Position numbers and translations under genes: made by a program | The notes under the pieces: generated by a model | The model's input: only the letters and a program-made list of their open reading frames with translations | Database searches by the model: none | Told to the model about the DNA's origin: nothing | In this document: positions 8,060 to 17,754 of the stretch, piece after piece | Layout: every line of letters starts with the position of its first letter | Position numbering within the stretch: position 1 is the stretch's first letter | NCBI GenBank assembly: GCA_003326205.1 | Contig: LWTK01000044.1 | Location: 1-64,000 of the forward strand | Length of the DNA: 64,000 nt | Reading direction: 5' to 3' | From: Nostoc sp. ATCC 43529 | GTDB lineage: Bacteria > Cyanobacteriota > Cyanobacteriia > Cyanobacteriales > Nostocaceae

Positions 8060-10327
8060 ATGAATAAAGTATCAGAAAAATTTGTCGGCGGTGGTTTTAG
8101 CTTGGCATTACTGCTAATGTCTGGCGTCGGAATAGCTTCCTACTTAAGTATTCAAAGCTTAACAGCAGAAAAGCAATGGGTAGTTCATACTCAACAAGTT
8201 ATAGAATCAATAGATCATGTACGTATTCACCTTGGTAATGTTGAGAGGGCACAAAGTAATTATATTTTTACAGAAAATATAGTTTACCAAGAAATCTATA
8301 AAAAACAGAAGCAGGAAGTTTACAAACTGCTTAAAACCATCCGAGCGCTAAACAGTGATAACTTTAATCAACAAAAGCGACTTGATACACTCGAACCTTT
8401 GATTGTAAAGAAATTTTCTCTGCTTGAGCAGTCCATTGATTTGTTTGAGCAAAAAAGTTTAGATAAGGCAACTCAAACAGCTATTGTTAGTCGCGGCATA
8501 GAGATAGGTAAACAAATTCAAGCAATCACCAAAGCAATGGAAAATGACGAGAAAACGTTATTACATGAGCGAACAGCAGCTACTGACAATCTTTTTGAGG
8601 AAGTCGTTATTGTTGTGAGTTTGGGATATGTTTTAAGCGTGGTTTTGCTAATTTTAGTTTACTTATTGCTGCAAAAGCAAATTCAGATGAACAAGGCTTT
8701 ATCACAAGAAGCTATTCGTCTGGAACAGCAAGCTGCAAAAACAAAACTAGCAGATATTTTAGAAACTATTACAGATGCTTTTGTTGCCCTCGATCGCGAT
8801 TCATGTTACACCTACATCAATCACAGAGCCGAACAAATATTCAATCGCCGCTCGGCAGATTTGATTGGTAAAAACATCTGGGAAGTATTCCCTGAAACTG
8901 TTGAATATAAGTTTTATCAAATTTACCATCAGGCTGCGGCAGAACAGCGAGTCATTCACATGGAAGAATATTATGCACCATTCGATCGCTGGGTTGAATA
9001 TTCCATGTACCCCTCACCAGAAGGAATATCAATTCTTTTTCAAGATGTCACTCGCCGCAAATTAGCGGAAATTGCTTTAGAAGAAAGTGAAAAACGCTAT
9101 CGTTCGCTAGTGATTGCTACTTCTCAAGCTGTCTGGGTAGCTGATAGTAATGGGATGCCAAAAGAACATTCATCTTGGATGGCTTTGACTGGGCAAACTG
9201 ATGCCGAAGTTAAGGATGGGGGATGGCTAAATGCAATTCATCCTGAAGATCGAGAGTTGGCGCAGTTGTTGTGGACTGAGGTACTAAAAACTAAAAATCT
9301 TTACTTTAGTGAATATCGCGTGCGGGTTGCGGATGGCAGCTATCGATTTTTTGCCGCCCGTGGAGTTCCTGTCTTAGATGCTAACAACGAGATTCAAGAA
9401 TGGATAGGCACTTATACGGACATCACAGAACGCAAACTAGCACAACAGGCACTGCAACGGGTCAATGAAGAACTAGAAATCAAAGTTCAGGAACGAACAG
9501 CAGAATTACAAAAGCTTAATGAAGATTTAAAACATTCTAACCAAGAGTTAGAGCAGTTTGCTTATGTGGCTTCCCACGATTTACAAGAACCATTGCGAGC
9601 TGTGACGGGTTATACCCAATTATTAAAGAACGAATATCAAAGCTATCTAGATGATTCTGCTAAAGAATACCTAGCTTACATTGTAGATGGGGCAAAGCGG
9701 ATGCAGCAGTTGATTCAAGACTTGTTAGCTTATTCTCGTGTGGGGACTCATGGTCAGGAATTTGTCCTTGTTGATTGTAATGTTGCACTGAGTCTTGCTC
9801 TGAGTAATTTACATGTAGCGATCGCCGAAAGTAAAGCCATCATCACTCATGACCCTTTGCCAAAGTTACTCGCAGAAAAAACCCAAATGGTGCAACTATT
9901 CCAGAATTTGGTCAGCAATGCCATCAAATTTCGCCGAAAAGAACCACCCAAGATTCATATTAGCGCCCTCAGAAGAGATGGGGGAGCAGGGGGAGAAGTC
10001 CTCACTCCTAACTCTCCACTCGCTACAGACACAATTAATGAGGTAGCGGGTTGCTTATTTTCCCCCCGTTGTAGCGACTGGCGTCTCGTCTGTAGCCAGT
10101 CCCAATGGCTCATCTCGGTACAGGATAATGGCATCGGTATTAAGTCTCAGTATCTTCAGCGGATTTTTGAAGTTTTCCGACGCCTTCATACTCGTAGAGA
10201 ATTTTTTGGCACAGGTATTGGTCTGGCTATCTGCAAAAAAATTGTCGAGCGGCATGGAGGTTGCATCTGGGCTGAGTCTGAGCCAGGTGTAGGAACTGTA
10301 TTTTATTTTACCCTCAATGCAAATTAA
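8060..10327 (+). CDS. CHASE3-PAS-PAS sensor histidine kinase
   Basis: 755 aa from the ATG at 8060; a TTG 15 bases earlier is also in frame but less likely. N-terminal membrane span (about 8-28), periplasmic CHASE3-like helical domain (30-175), second span (about 185-205), two PAS domains (about 230-345 and 350-470) with a PAC-like end, a coiled coil, then HisKA with phospho-acceptor His near 506 (ASHDLQEPL), and HATPase_c. N, G1 (DNGIGI) and G2 (GTGIGLAI) boxes are present. Between the N box and G1 about 43 extra residues are encoded by a repeat-like insertion. It is followed after 54 bases by its probable partner regulator. The signal is unknown. Confidence 0.85.
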   Translation: MNKVSEKFVGGGFSLALLLMSGVGIASYLSIQSLTAEKQWVVHTQQVIESIDHVRIHLGNVERAQSNYIFTENIVYQEIYKKQKQEVYKLLKTIRALNSDNFNQQKRLDTLEPLIVKKFSLLEQSIDLFEQKSLDKATQTAIVSRGIEIGKQIQAITKAMENDEKTLLHERTAATDNLFEEVVIVVSLGYVLSVVLLILVYLLLQKQIQMNKALSQEAIRLEQQAAKTKLADILETITDAFVALDRDSCYTYINHRAEQIFNRRSADLIGKNIWEVFPETVEYKFYQIYHQAAAEQRVIHMEEYYAPFDRWVEYSMYPSPEGISILFQDVTRRKLAEIALEESEKRYRSLVIATSQAVWVADSNGMPKEHSSWMALTGQTDAEVKDGGWLNAIHPEDRELAQLLWTEVLKTKNLYFSEYRVRVADGSYRFFAARGVPVLDANNEIQEWIGTYTDITERKLAQQALQRVNEELEIKVQERTAELQKLNEDLKHSNQELEQFAYVASHDLQEPLRAVTGYTQLLKNEYQSYLDDSAKEYLAYIVDGAKRMQQLIQDLLAYSRVGTHGQEFVLVDCNVALSLALSNLHVAIAESKAIITHDPLPKLLAEKTQMVQLFQNLVSNAIKFRRKEPPKIHISALRRDGGAGGEVLTPNSPLATDTINEVAGCLFSPRCSDWRLVCSQSQWLISVQDNGIGIKSQYLQRIFEVFRRLHTRREFFGTGIGLAICKKIVERHGGCIWAESEPGVGTVFYFTLNAN
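9972..10102 (+). repeat. Repeat-like insertion inside the kinase ATPase domain
   Basis: About 130 bases that look like intergenic repeat DNA (gggggagcagggggagaag, then ctcactcctaactctcc). The segment ends in a hairpin gactggc / gccagtc (10077-10102). It keeps the frame and adds about 43 residues between conserved parts of HATPase_c. Boundaries are estimated from where family similarity stops and resumes. Confidence 0.55.
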
Positions 10328-10381
10328 GGTATCTTTATAATACATATACTCCATATAAATTAATAGCTTTCAAATAACTGC

Positions 10382-10828
10382 ATGACTGACGAGCGGGCAT
10401 TGCGACCTATTGAAATTTTGCTAGTTGAAGACTCTCCTAGCGATGCAAACCTCACCATCAAAGGCTTCTTAAATGCGAGAATTGCCAACAACTTGCACTG
10501 GGTTGAAGATGGTGAAAGCGCTATGAACTACTTGCTTTCCCAAGGAGAGTTTGCTGATGCTCTACGTCCAGACTTAATCCTTCTTGACCTGAATCTTCCA
10601 GGAATGGATGGACGCGAACTGTTAACAGAAATCAAATCAGATCCAAATCTCAAATCGATTCCTGTTGTCGTCATTACTACTTCAAATAATGAGCAAGATA
10701 TATTACGTTCTTATAATGTTAGTGCTAATTGCTATGTCACAAAACCTATTGATGTCTACCAGTTTATTCAAGTTCTACAGTTGATAAAAGATTTTTGGCT
10801 GATAGCAGTAACACTACCACCAAGGTAA
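10382..10828 (+). CDS. Rcp1-type single-domain response regulator
   Basis: 148 aa, a receiver domain only. The acidic pocket is ED at 16-17, the phosphoacceptor Asp is near 69 (ILLDLNLPG), the switch Thr lies in VVVITTS, and the Lys is in YVTKPID. It resembles Rcp1, the partner of cyanobacterial phytochrome-like kinases. It begins 54 bases after the histidine kinase, so the two very likely form a phosphorelay pair. It has no output domain, so it acts by protein contact or passes phosphate onward. Confidence 0.85.
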   Translation: MTDERALRPIEILLVEDSPSDANLTIKGFLNARIANNLHWVEDGESAMNYLLSQGEFADALRPDLILLDLNLPGMDGRELLTEIKSDPNLKSIPVVVITTSNNEQDILRSYNVSANCYVTKPIDVYQFIQVLQLIKDFWLIAVTLPPR

Positions 10829-10896
10829 TTGAATTGCGAGTTTCATATCATGTCCGCCTAAAGATGTATCATCACAGTTTTTAGTTTTGAATTCTT

Positions 10897-11616
10897 TTAT
10901 TTTGGTCCTTGAGGGTTTGGCGTTGGACAAGTTTGATTAGCAAAATCACACTGATAAAGGTGCTGTTCTTGCCAACTCAGGGGAATTTCTATTAAATCTC
11001 GCGTTCCTGTTATACCCTGCCCAATAAATAGCAATAAAGCAATACAATTTAAAATTGTATGGATGATGCGCCAGCGATGGGATTTATCTTGATAAATATC
11101 TTGAACAATTGCTAACGAAAAAATCATCAACAGTGCTGCGGTCATCCCAATATAAAAATGTGACCAGTACCACTCATTGTCACGGCGAAATACTCCGTCT
11201 TGAAAGCCAAGAATTATTAAACCTGCACCAGTTAAAGTGGCAAAAACTCCTCGCCATACTCGCTGTTTAGCGCGATAAAGTAATGCTAAAGAAGCGATAA
11301 CTCCGGCAAATATTAATATAATAAAACCAACTTGGAAAGGTGTTTGATTCCACAATTGATTTTTAATAATATTTTTGCCAATAGGGTAAGATAATCCTAT
11401 TAAAGTTACTCCCACAACTGCACTTGTTAACCATTCACCTAATTGCTTGTGTTCTGGCCCCACCACTGGAGGAATTTTGCTCTTACTTCCAGCTAAAATT
11501 TGCAATCTCCGTTGACGTGTTTGCCAAGCAAAATGAACTACTATACCAATGAGTGGAAAGACAAATATAACTGCGATCGCTGGATGTAAAATACCCAAAA
11601 TATCTGTTATTTGCAT
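10897..11616 (-). CDS. DUF4079 family membrane protein
   Basis: 239 aa with about six hydrophobic segments (near 10-30, 65-80, 95-112, 120-138, 150-172 and 190-205) and a short polar, Cys-containing tail. It fits the DUF4079 family of cyanobacterial and plastid-lineage membrane proteins of unknown function, distantly like cytochrome b561-type proteins. Conserved His residues appear in HPAIAV and near the later spans. No neighbour suggests a role. It is convergent with the Rcp-type regulator. Confidence 0.65.
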   Translation of the reverse strand: MQITDILGILHPAIAVIFVFPLIGIVVHFAWQTRQRRLQILAGSKSKIPPVVGPEHKQLGEWLTSAVVGVTLIGLSYPIGKNIIKNQLWNQTPFQVGFIILIFAGVIASLALLYRAKQRVWRGVFATLTGAGLIILGFQDGVFRRDNEWYWSHFYIGMTAALLMIFSLAIVQDIYQDKSHRWRIIHTILNCIALLLFIGQGITGTRDLIEIPLSWQEQHLYQCDFANQTCPTPNPQGPK

Positions 11617-12137
11617 AGAACACCTTTTGATGAATTATTGATAGCTGGGAAAATCAAATATTAATAAAAATCAGAATCCTTCAATAGCAGCATTCTTTTT
11701 GTCAATTGCAGTAGCCATGTGCGTAAGGTTGGTTAAATACTAGAATTTCATAGTTTTACTATGGGAAAATCTACTTGGAAATAATTTTTCAGACATTATA
11801 CCATTAATGAAATTAATTTAAGCTGAGAATTCGCTTAAAATTTATTTTTCTGATTTCCAGTTGATTTTCAGCAAACAAATATATATTTGGGTATTTTCTA
11901 AAAACTTTGAATTACAGTGCAAAAGACATACAGCAAAATTCAGAATTATAATATGTTCTGGGTCTAGCTACCAGACCTTGATGGTGTACTTGATTAACCT
12001 GAAATCTGCTGCAAAAACACTATTGATTATAAAAAATTAAAAAATTATTAAAATTATTGTTATAATATTTCAAAAAATAGTCACAATTCATATTTAATAC
12101 TTTTTTCGGAGAAAAATTGTAGGCGAAAAAGGGCGAA
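11617..12137. other. A/T-rich divergent promoter region
   Basis: 520 bases between the DUF4079 gene and the glycan synthase, strongly A/T-rich toward its right end. It should carry the promoters of both divergent genes. A weak ribosome-binding sequence (cggaga, about 12107) precedes the synthase. No terminator or operator was recognised. Confidence 0.35.
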
Positions 12138-14411
12138 ATGTCAGAATCAAATTTTAGCTACAAACCATCCAAAACTCGCTTTGATAAAAGAGTTAAACAG
12201 TTGCATACAGCAACTCTAGTTCTATTAGGCATTATTTTCTTATCTGCCATTGTTGTAGTAGGTTGGTTTGCTGGTGAAGAGAGACTTAGCGAAATTTTTG
12301 CTCAAATCCATGATTGGCAAATGTATCCACCAATGTGGTTAAAAGTGCCAACAAACCAGGGTAAATATTTGCTATTACCTACTATAGGATTTTTGCTTGC
12401 TGTGTTTGTGGTGATGAAAATCTCTCCACAACCCCGTGTTTGGTCGCAACGATTAGTGGTAGTAATTTTAATCATTGTAACTTTGCGATATGTTCTCTGG
12501 CGATCGCTCTCAACTTTGAATTTAATAGATCCGTTAAATGGAGTATTTAGTCTAGGATTATTTTTCGCAGAGATGCTGGTGATAGTTAATAGTATTATTC
12601 AGCTGTTGTTCATGTTTCATATCAAAGAACGCCACCAGGAAGCAGATGCGAAATCTCTAGCTGTAGTTCGTGGTATTTTTCTTCCATCTGTTGATGTTCT
12701 AATACCAACTTATAACGAACCAGTTTTTATTTTGCGGCGTACCATTATTGGTTGTCAAGCCCTAGATTATACTAACAAAAAAATCTATCTTTTGGATGAT
12801 AACAATCGTCCAGAAATGAAATATCTAGCCAAAGAATTAGGTTGTTACTACATAACACGGTGTGATAATAGTTATGCTAAAGCGGGAAATTTGAATAATG
12901 CGATCGCTCAAACAAATGGAAAATTAATAGTAGTTTTTGACGCTGATTTTGTTCCCACAAAAAACTTTCTCATTCGCACTGTTGGCTTTTTCCAAGATAA
13001 AAAAATTGGTTTAATACAAACACAGCAAAGCTTTTATAATAGTGACCCTATAGCTCGTAATCTCAGCTTGGAAAATGTTCTCACACCTGAAGGAGAAGTC
13101 TTTCATCGACAAATTCAGACAAGTCGCGATCCTTCAGGTAGTGCAATTTGTTCTGGTACATCCTTTGTGGTTCGTAGAAGTGCTTTAGAAGAAATTGGTG
13201 GATTTGTAACTGAGTCCTTAAGTGAAGATTATTTCACAGGTATTCGCTTATCTGCTCAAGGCTATCGTTTAATTTATTTAAATGAAAAATTAAGTGCTGG
13301 GTTAGCACCAGAAAACATTGCTGCTTATGCAACTCAACGATTAAGGTGGGAGCAAGGTACAGTACAAGCGTTATTTATTAAAACTAACCCTTTAAAAATT
13401 CCTGGTCTAAACTTCATGCAAAGATTAGCTGGTTTAGGCGGGGTAGTGTATTGGTGTAGTAATATATCTCGGATTTATTTTTTGCTTATACCATTAGCAT
13501 ATTCATTTTTAGATGTGATTCCTATCAACTCAACCCCAGAAGAATTGATATTTTTTTTATTGCCTTATTATTTAGTCACTATTGCAACATTTTCCTGGTT
13601 AAATTATCGTTCCTCTTCAGCTTTTGTCTCAGATATTTATTCATTAATTCTATGTTTCCCTTTAGCAATAAATTTAATTCAAGTTATGATTTATCCATTT
13701 GCTAAAGGATTTAAAGTGACACCTAAAGGTTTAGCCAATAATCGCTACAGTTTTAATTGGAATTTAGCGCTACCTCTAGTAATTTTGTTTATCGTTAATG
13801 CTGTTACTTTTTGGCGAAATCTCGGAATTTGTATTTATCAAGCTTGGTGCTATGCTACAGTTTCACCAGAAACAGCCCAACAAATTACAGGTATCAGTTT
13901 GGGTTGGCTGTGGAGTATTTATAATTTAATACTAATTAGTATTACGCTACTAATTTTATTAGATGCGCCGAAAGCAGATATGTATGAATGGTTTGATTTA
14001 CAGCGAGTAATACAGTTAAAAGTTGGCGAAGATAATTTATGGGGCGTGACTAAAATGATTTCTGAAGGAGGTGCTGAAATTGCTCTCACTCAAAAGTCAC
14101 CCTTTGATTTATTTCCTCATCAGCCAATAGATGTAGAAATTGTAGAGGAAAATTTACAGCTTGCGGGCGAGATTGTACATACTACTATTAAAGATGATTT
14201 TTTAATAGTGCGTGTTAGCTTTAAATCAGTAAGTTTAAATCAATACCGCCGCCTTGTAGAAATGTTATTTTGTCGTCCGGGACAGTGGAAGCACCAGAAT
14301 ACACCAGGAGAGTTATATTCTCTGTTCTTGTTATTTAAAATTTTGTTGAAGCCACGAATTTTATTTGATAAAAAAGTAGAGATAATACCGATGAAAGTTT
14401 CCAATGTCTGA
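12138..14411 (+). CDS. BcsA-like family 2 glycan synthase with PilZ-like domain
   Basis: 757 aa, the size of bacterial cellulose synthase catalytic subunits. N-terminal membrane spans (about 28-48, 75-92, 100-115, 130-155), a GT2 domain with DVLIPTYNEP, the first Asp motif LDDNN, FDADF, SEDY and the QRLRW acceptor motif, then several further spans and a C-terminal PilZ-like region (about 620-720). The enzyme would polymerise a beta-glucan-type polysaccharide from a nucleotide sugar and export it. The PilZ c-di-GMP motifs look degenerate: RVIQL in place of RxxxR, and MISEGG where D/NxSxxG is expected. No bcsB or bcsZ lies nearby, so the product is uncertain. Confidence 0.8.
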   Translation: MSESNFSYKPSKTRFDKRVKQLHTATLVLLGIIFLSAIVVVGWFAGEERLSEIFAQIHDWQMYPPMWLKVPTNQGKYLLLPTIGFLLAVFVVMKISPQPRVWSQRLVVVILIIVTLRYVLWRSLSTLNLIDPLNGVFSLGLFFAEMLVIVNSIIQLLFMFHIKERHQEADAKSLAVVRGIFLPSVDVLIPTYNEPVFILRRTIIGCQALDYTNKKIYLLDDNNRPEMKYLAKELGCYYITRCDNSYAKAGNLNNAIAQTNGKLIVVFDADFVPTKNFLIRTVGFFQDKKIGLIQTQQSFYNSDPIARNLSLENVLTPEGEVFHRQIQTSRDPSGSAICSGTSFVVRRSALEEIGGFVTESLSEDYFTGIRLSAQGYRLIYLNEKLSAGLAPENIAAYATQRLRWEQGTVQALFIKTNPLKIPGLNFMQRLAGLGGVVYWCSNISRIYFLLIPLAYSFLDVIPINSTPEELIFFLLPYYLVTIATFSWLNYRSSSAFVSDIYSLILCFPLAINLIQVMIYPFAKGFKVTPKGLANNRYSFNWNLALPLVILFIVNAVTFWRNLGICIYQAWCYATVSPETAQQITGISLGWLWSIYNLILISITLLILLDAPKADMYEWFDLQRVIQLKVGEDNLWGVTKMISEGGAEIALTQKSPFDLFPHQPIDVEIVEENLQLAGEIVHTTIKDDFLIVRVSFKSVSLNQYRRLVEMLFCRPGQWKHQNTPGELYSLFLLFKILLKPRILFDKKVEIIPMKVSNV

Positions 14412-14428
14412 GATTGAGCATTCGGAAT

Positions 14429-16021
14429 TCAATTTTGAATTTTGAGTACTTTCCAAACTGAATAATAATTGTCGTTATATACAACCTCTGTTTTAGAATT
14501 GTAAGTGGTTTCTATTTTTTGACGCCAGATATCTGAAGGATTTAGCAAAAAAATCTCAGTGAATGCATCAGGAATATTCGGAATACTTTGCTCTTTTAAC
14601 AATTGAAACTTTACTTTTGAATCTAAAAGATAGCTGAGGGAAAAGACATTTCCATAATTTATCCCAGAAGCATCACTAATCAAAACTGGGCGATTAGCCT
14701 GATTAATAATTCTAGCAACTTGTGGATTACCATAGCTAATAACCTTACTCCACCATGTTTCTGCTTGAGAACTCACCCCATAAGAAACTAGTCCACAAAT
14801 AATTACTAGTCCCAAGATTATTTGCCAGATTCTTCGAGATACAAAACTCTTGTTCCTTATGTGGATAGCTAATAAATAGATAATAGATAATTGAATTCCC
14901 AAATAAGAAGGTAATAAATAACGTTCTGAAAGTGAGCGTATCCCGCCAAAAATTAAATCTGGTAGCATTAAGGGTAGTGCAGGAACCAGAATTAACATTA
15001 CAATAAACAACCAAACTTTGTAGTTAGTTGTCCGATAAAGAAAATAAATTGAATATGCAATCAACGTGAAAAAAAATGTTGTGATTAGATAGCTAAGCTG
15101 GTTTTCAAAACCAAAGTTTAAATCGATAAAAATCCGGCTCAACTGTAGTAACCAAGATTTAATTAAAGTTTCTAAGGGAAATTGGCTTTTTGTCCATGCG
15201 GTTGAACTATTAAATTGCAAAAAGTTAGTTATTACAACTAATATCCAATGGGTGAAGGCTAAAAATCCTGCTATAGATGCTAGCAAATAAGCTTTTACTG
15301 TTCGAGTGAATCTAAATCTAGCAATGATAATTACATAAATTCCATGAGCAAGTGCTACAAATCCACTTAATAAAAACGTATAAAGACTAATTGTTAAAGT
15401 TACTGCATAAATTCCCCAGTTTAACATGCGTGGTGCTTGCTGTGTTGATTCCAATCTTAATGCTCGTAAAAATGACGCATTGCATAATAAAATTGTTACT
15501 ACCCAAAGAATATATTCTCGTGCTTCTTGGGCGTATACTAGATGAATAGGAGAGATTGCCATAATTGCGATCGCAATCTCTGATACCCATAATTCTGTTC
15601 TAAATAATTCTCGGCATAGCCAATAAATACTAGGAAAAATTAACAAGCTAATCAATGCAGATAAACTTCTAATCGCCGTCACCGAATTACCAAAAATTCC
15701 CACCCACAACCGAGCGATTATATAATATAGCGGAGGATGCTGTGGATCTTCAACTTCTAAAGACTTGATTGTATTAATTAAGCCTTTTTCACCATTCAGA
15801 CTTTGGAATTTAACAAAACTTTCTTTAGTAATTAAACGACTATTAAAGATTTGCTCTTTTACTTCATTTGCTGTATATCCAGAAATCCGCAATGAAGTAA
15901 AAGTTTCATCATGCCAATAGACTTTACCATCAAGGTTAAAAAAACGAAAAAAAATCCCCGCCATTAACAAAACGGCAATAAAAAACCGTAACTTATTTTG
16001 AGCGAGTTTGAGATGCCGCAT
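14429..16021 (-). CDS. GT39-like (ArnT/PMT-type) membrane glycosyltransferase, copy 1
   Basis: 530 aa with about ten membrane spans. Near the N-terminus it has the HDETFTSLRISG segment, with the acidic residue expected in the first external loop of PMT/ArnT-type enzymes, and QHPPLYYIIARLW about residue 98. These enzymes move a sugar from a polyprenyl-phosphate carrier to an acceptor outside the membrane. It is a close paralogue of the next gene upstream (16093-17754), and both are on the minus strand 71 bases apart. They lie convergent to the BcsA-like synthase. Donor and acceptor are unknown. Confidence 0.65.
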   Translation of the reverse strand: MRHLKLAQNKLRFFIAVLLMAGIFFRFFNLDGKVYWHDETFTSLRISGYTANEVKEQIFNSRLITKESFVKFQSLNGEKGLINTIKSLEVEDPQHPPLYYIIARLWVGIFGNSVTAIRSLSALISLLIFPSIYWLCRELFRTELWVSEIAIAIMAISPIHLVYAQEAREYILWVVTILLCNASFLRALRLESTQQAPRMLNWGIYAVTLTISLYTFLLSGFVALAHGIYVIIIARFRFTRTVKAYLLASIAGFLAFTHWILVVITNFLQFNSSTAWTKSQFPLETLIKSWLLQLSRIFIDLNFGFENQLSYLITTFFFTLIAYSIYFLYRTTNYKVWLFIVMLILVPALPLMLPDLIFGGIRSLSERYLLPSYLGIQLSIIYLLAIHIRNKSFVSRRIWQIILGLVIICGLVSYGVSSQAETWWSKVISYGNPQVARIINQANRPVLISDASGINYGNVFSLSYLLDSKVKFQLLKEQSIPNIPDAFTEIFLLNPSDIWRQKIETTYNSKTEVVYNDNYYSVWKVLKIQN

Positions 16022-16092
16022 AGCTAAATTTCACAATCAATAATGTTTAACCAATTACTTACTCTTTCTCTCAGCATGAGATAAATAATATC

Positions 16093-17754
16093 TTACAAAC
16101 TAGCAGATAATTTATTATTCAATGGCATATTACGTCGGCGCAAATTACGATTTTTATTTAATTTCCAAACAGAATAATAATTATCACTGTAAATAATATT
16201 TATCTTAACGTTATACTTTTGTTCTATTAATTTGCGCCAACTGTCTGAAGGATTAAGTAAAAATATATCAGTAAATTCATTAGTAATTTTGGGAATTTTT
16301 TGATTATTGACTAGCAAAAATCGTACTTTTGGTTCTAACAGATAACTCAAAGAAAATACATTTTCATAATTATTATCTAAAGAATTACTAATTAAAAGTG
16401 GGCTAGTACTCTGATTAATAATTTGAGCAAATTGCAAATTACTATCATTGATGCCTTTATTCCACCAAGTTACTGCTTGGGAATTGACCCTAGAAGAAAT
16501 TAGACCGCAAATAATCAACAACCCCATGATTATGTGCCAAATTGTTCGACGTGGCAACCTCCTATTATATAATTGTGTAGCCACTAGATAAGCAACAGTT
16601 AGTTGAATTCCTAAAGAAAATGGAATTAAATATGGTTCAGCAGAAGATTGTATCCCCCCGGCACTCAAAGCTGGTAGTATTAAAGGCAGTGTTGGCACTA
16701 CAATTAATGTAATAATAAACAACCAAACTTTGTAACTAGTGGTAACGCAAAGAAAAGAAATTGCATACACTATAAAAATCAAAAAAATTGGTGTAATTAA
16801 ATATATTAGAGGATTGTCTAATGTTAAATTTATATCAAAAAAAATCCGACTACTCTGCATTAATATAAATGGAAATAGAGGTATTAAATACGACTGTGTT
16901 GTTGTTTTTTCTCCGGAAATTAGAAATTGAAAAAATTCTCCGATCGCAACTGTCATCCAAGGCATAAAAGCTAAGAAACTTACCAGTGATGCTATCAGAT
17001 AATTTCTCACAGTTTGAGTCAACTGAAATCTGGCTATGGCAATTACATAAATTCCGTGAGCAAGTGCGATAAATCCACTCCAAAGAAACGTATAAAGGCT
17101 AATCGCCAAAGTGATTGCATAAACACTCCAGGTACTAAAAAGGTCTGGTGGTTGTTTTGTTAGTTCATCTTTATCTTGTAATTCTAAATGCACTGCTCGC
17201 AACAATGAAGCGCTAGATAATAAGATAGTAATTAACCAAAGAATATATTCTTGTGCTTCTTGGGCATATACTAAGTGAATTGGAGAGATCGTCATAAGTG
17301 CGATCGCAACACCAGGAATCGGTAATGGCACATCAAATAATTCTCGACATAACCGATAAACACAGGGAAAAACTAGCAAGCTAATGAACGCAGATAAACT
17401 TCTGATTGCTGTCACAGAATTACCAAAAATTTCTGTCCACAATCTGGCGATTATGTAATACAACGGTGGATGCTGAGAATCTTCTTTTGCCAAAGACATA
17501 ATTGTGTCATTTAAGTTTCTTGAAGGATTTGCACCTTGAAATTTCTCCAAACTTTCTTTAGCAATGACACGATTGTTAAAAACTTCCTTTTTGACTTCAT
17601 TTATGGTAAAGCCAGAAATCCGCAACGAAGTATAAGTTTCATCATGAGAGTAAACCTTGCCATCAAGGTTAAAAAAGCGAAACAATATACTCATTGTCAA
17701 CAAAAAAATAATTAAAATTCGCAACCAACTCGGCGCAAATTTGAGATGGTGCAT
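16093..17754 (-). CDS. GT39-like (ArnT/PMT-type) membrane glycosyltransferase, copy 2
   Basis: 553 aa paralogue of the adjacent protein, with matching landmarks in order: LDGKVYSHDETYTSLRISG, QHPPLYYIIARLW, SPIHLVYAQEA(Q/R)EYILW, a C-terminal FSLSYLLEPKVRF, and LLNPSDSWR near the end. About ten membrane spans. The two genes almost certainly arose by tandem duplication, and similarity runs over the full length. The C-terminus extends about 15 residues further, with a basic tail. Function as for copy 1. Confidence 0.65.
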   Translation of the reverse strand: MHHLKFAPSWLRILIIFLLTMSILFRFFNLDGKVYSHDETYTSLRISGFTINEVKKEVFNNRVIAKESLEKFQGANPSRNLNDTIMSLAKEDSQHPPLYYIIARLWTEIFGNSVTAIRSLSAFISLLVFPCVYRLCRELFDVPLPIPGVAIALMTISPIHLVYAQEAQEYILWLITILLSSASLLRAVHLELQDKDELTKQPPDLFSTWSVYAITLAISLYTFLWSGFIALAHGIYVIAIARFQLTQTVRNYLIASLVSFLAFMPWMTVAIGEFFQFLISGEKTTTQSYLIPLFPFILMQSSRIFFDINLTLDNPLIYLITPIFLIFIVYAISFLCVTTSYKVWLFIITLIVVPTLPLILPALSAGGIQSSAEPYLIPFSLGIQLTVAYLVATQLYNRRLPRRTIWHIIMGLLIICGLISSRVNSQAVTWWNKGINDSNLQFAQIINQSTSPLLISNSLDNNYENVFSLSYLLEPKVRFLLVNNQKIPKITNEFTDIFLLNPSDSWRKLIEQKYNVKINIIYSDNYYSVWKLNKNRNLRRRNMPLNNKLSASL

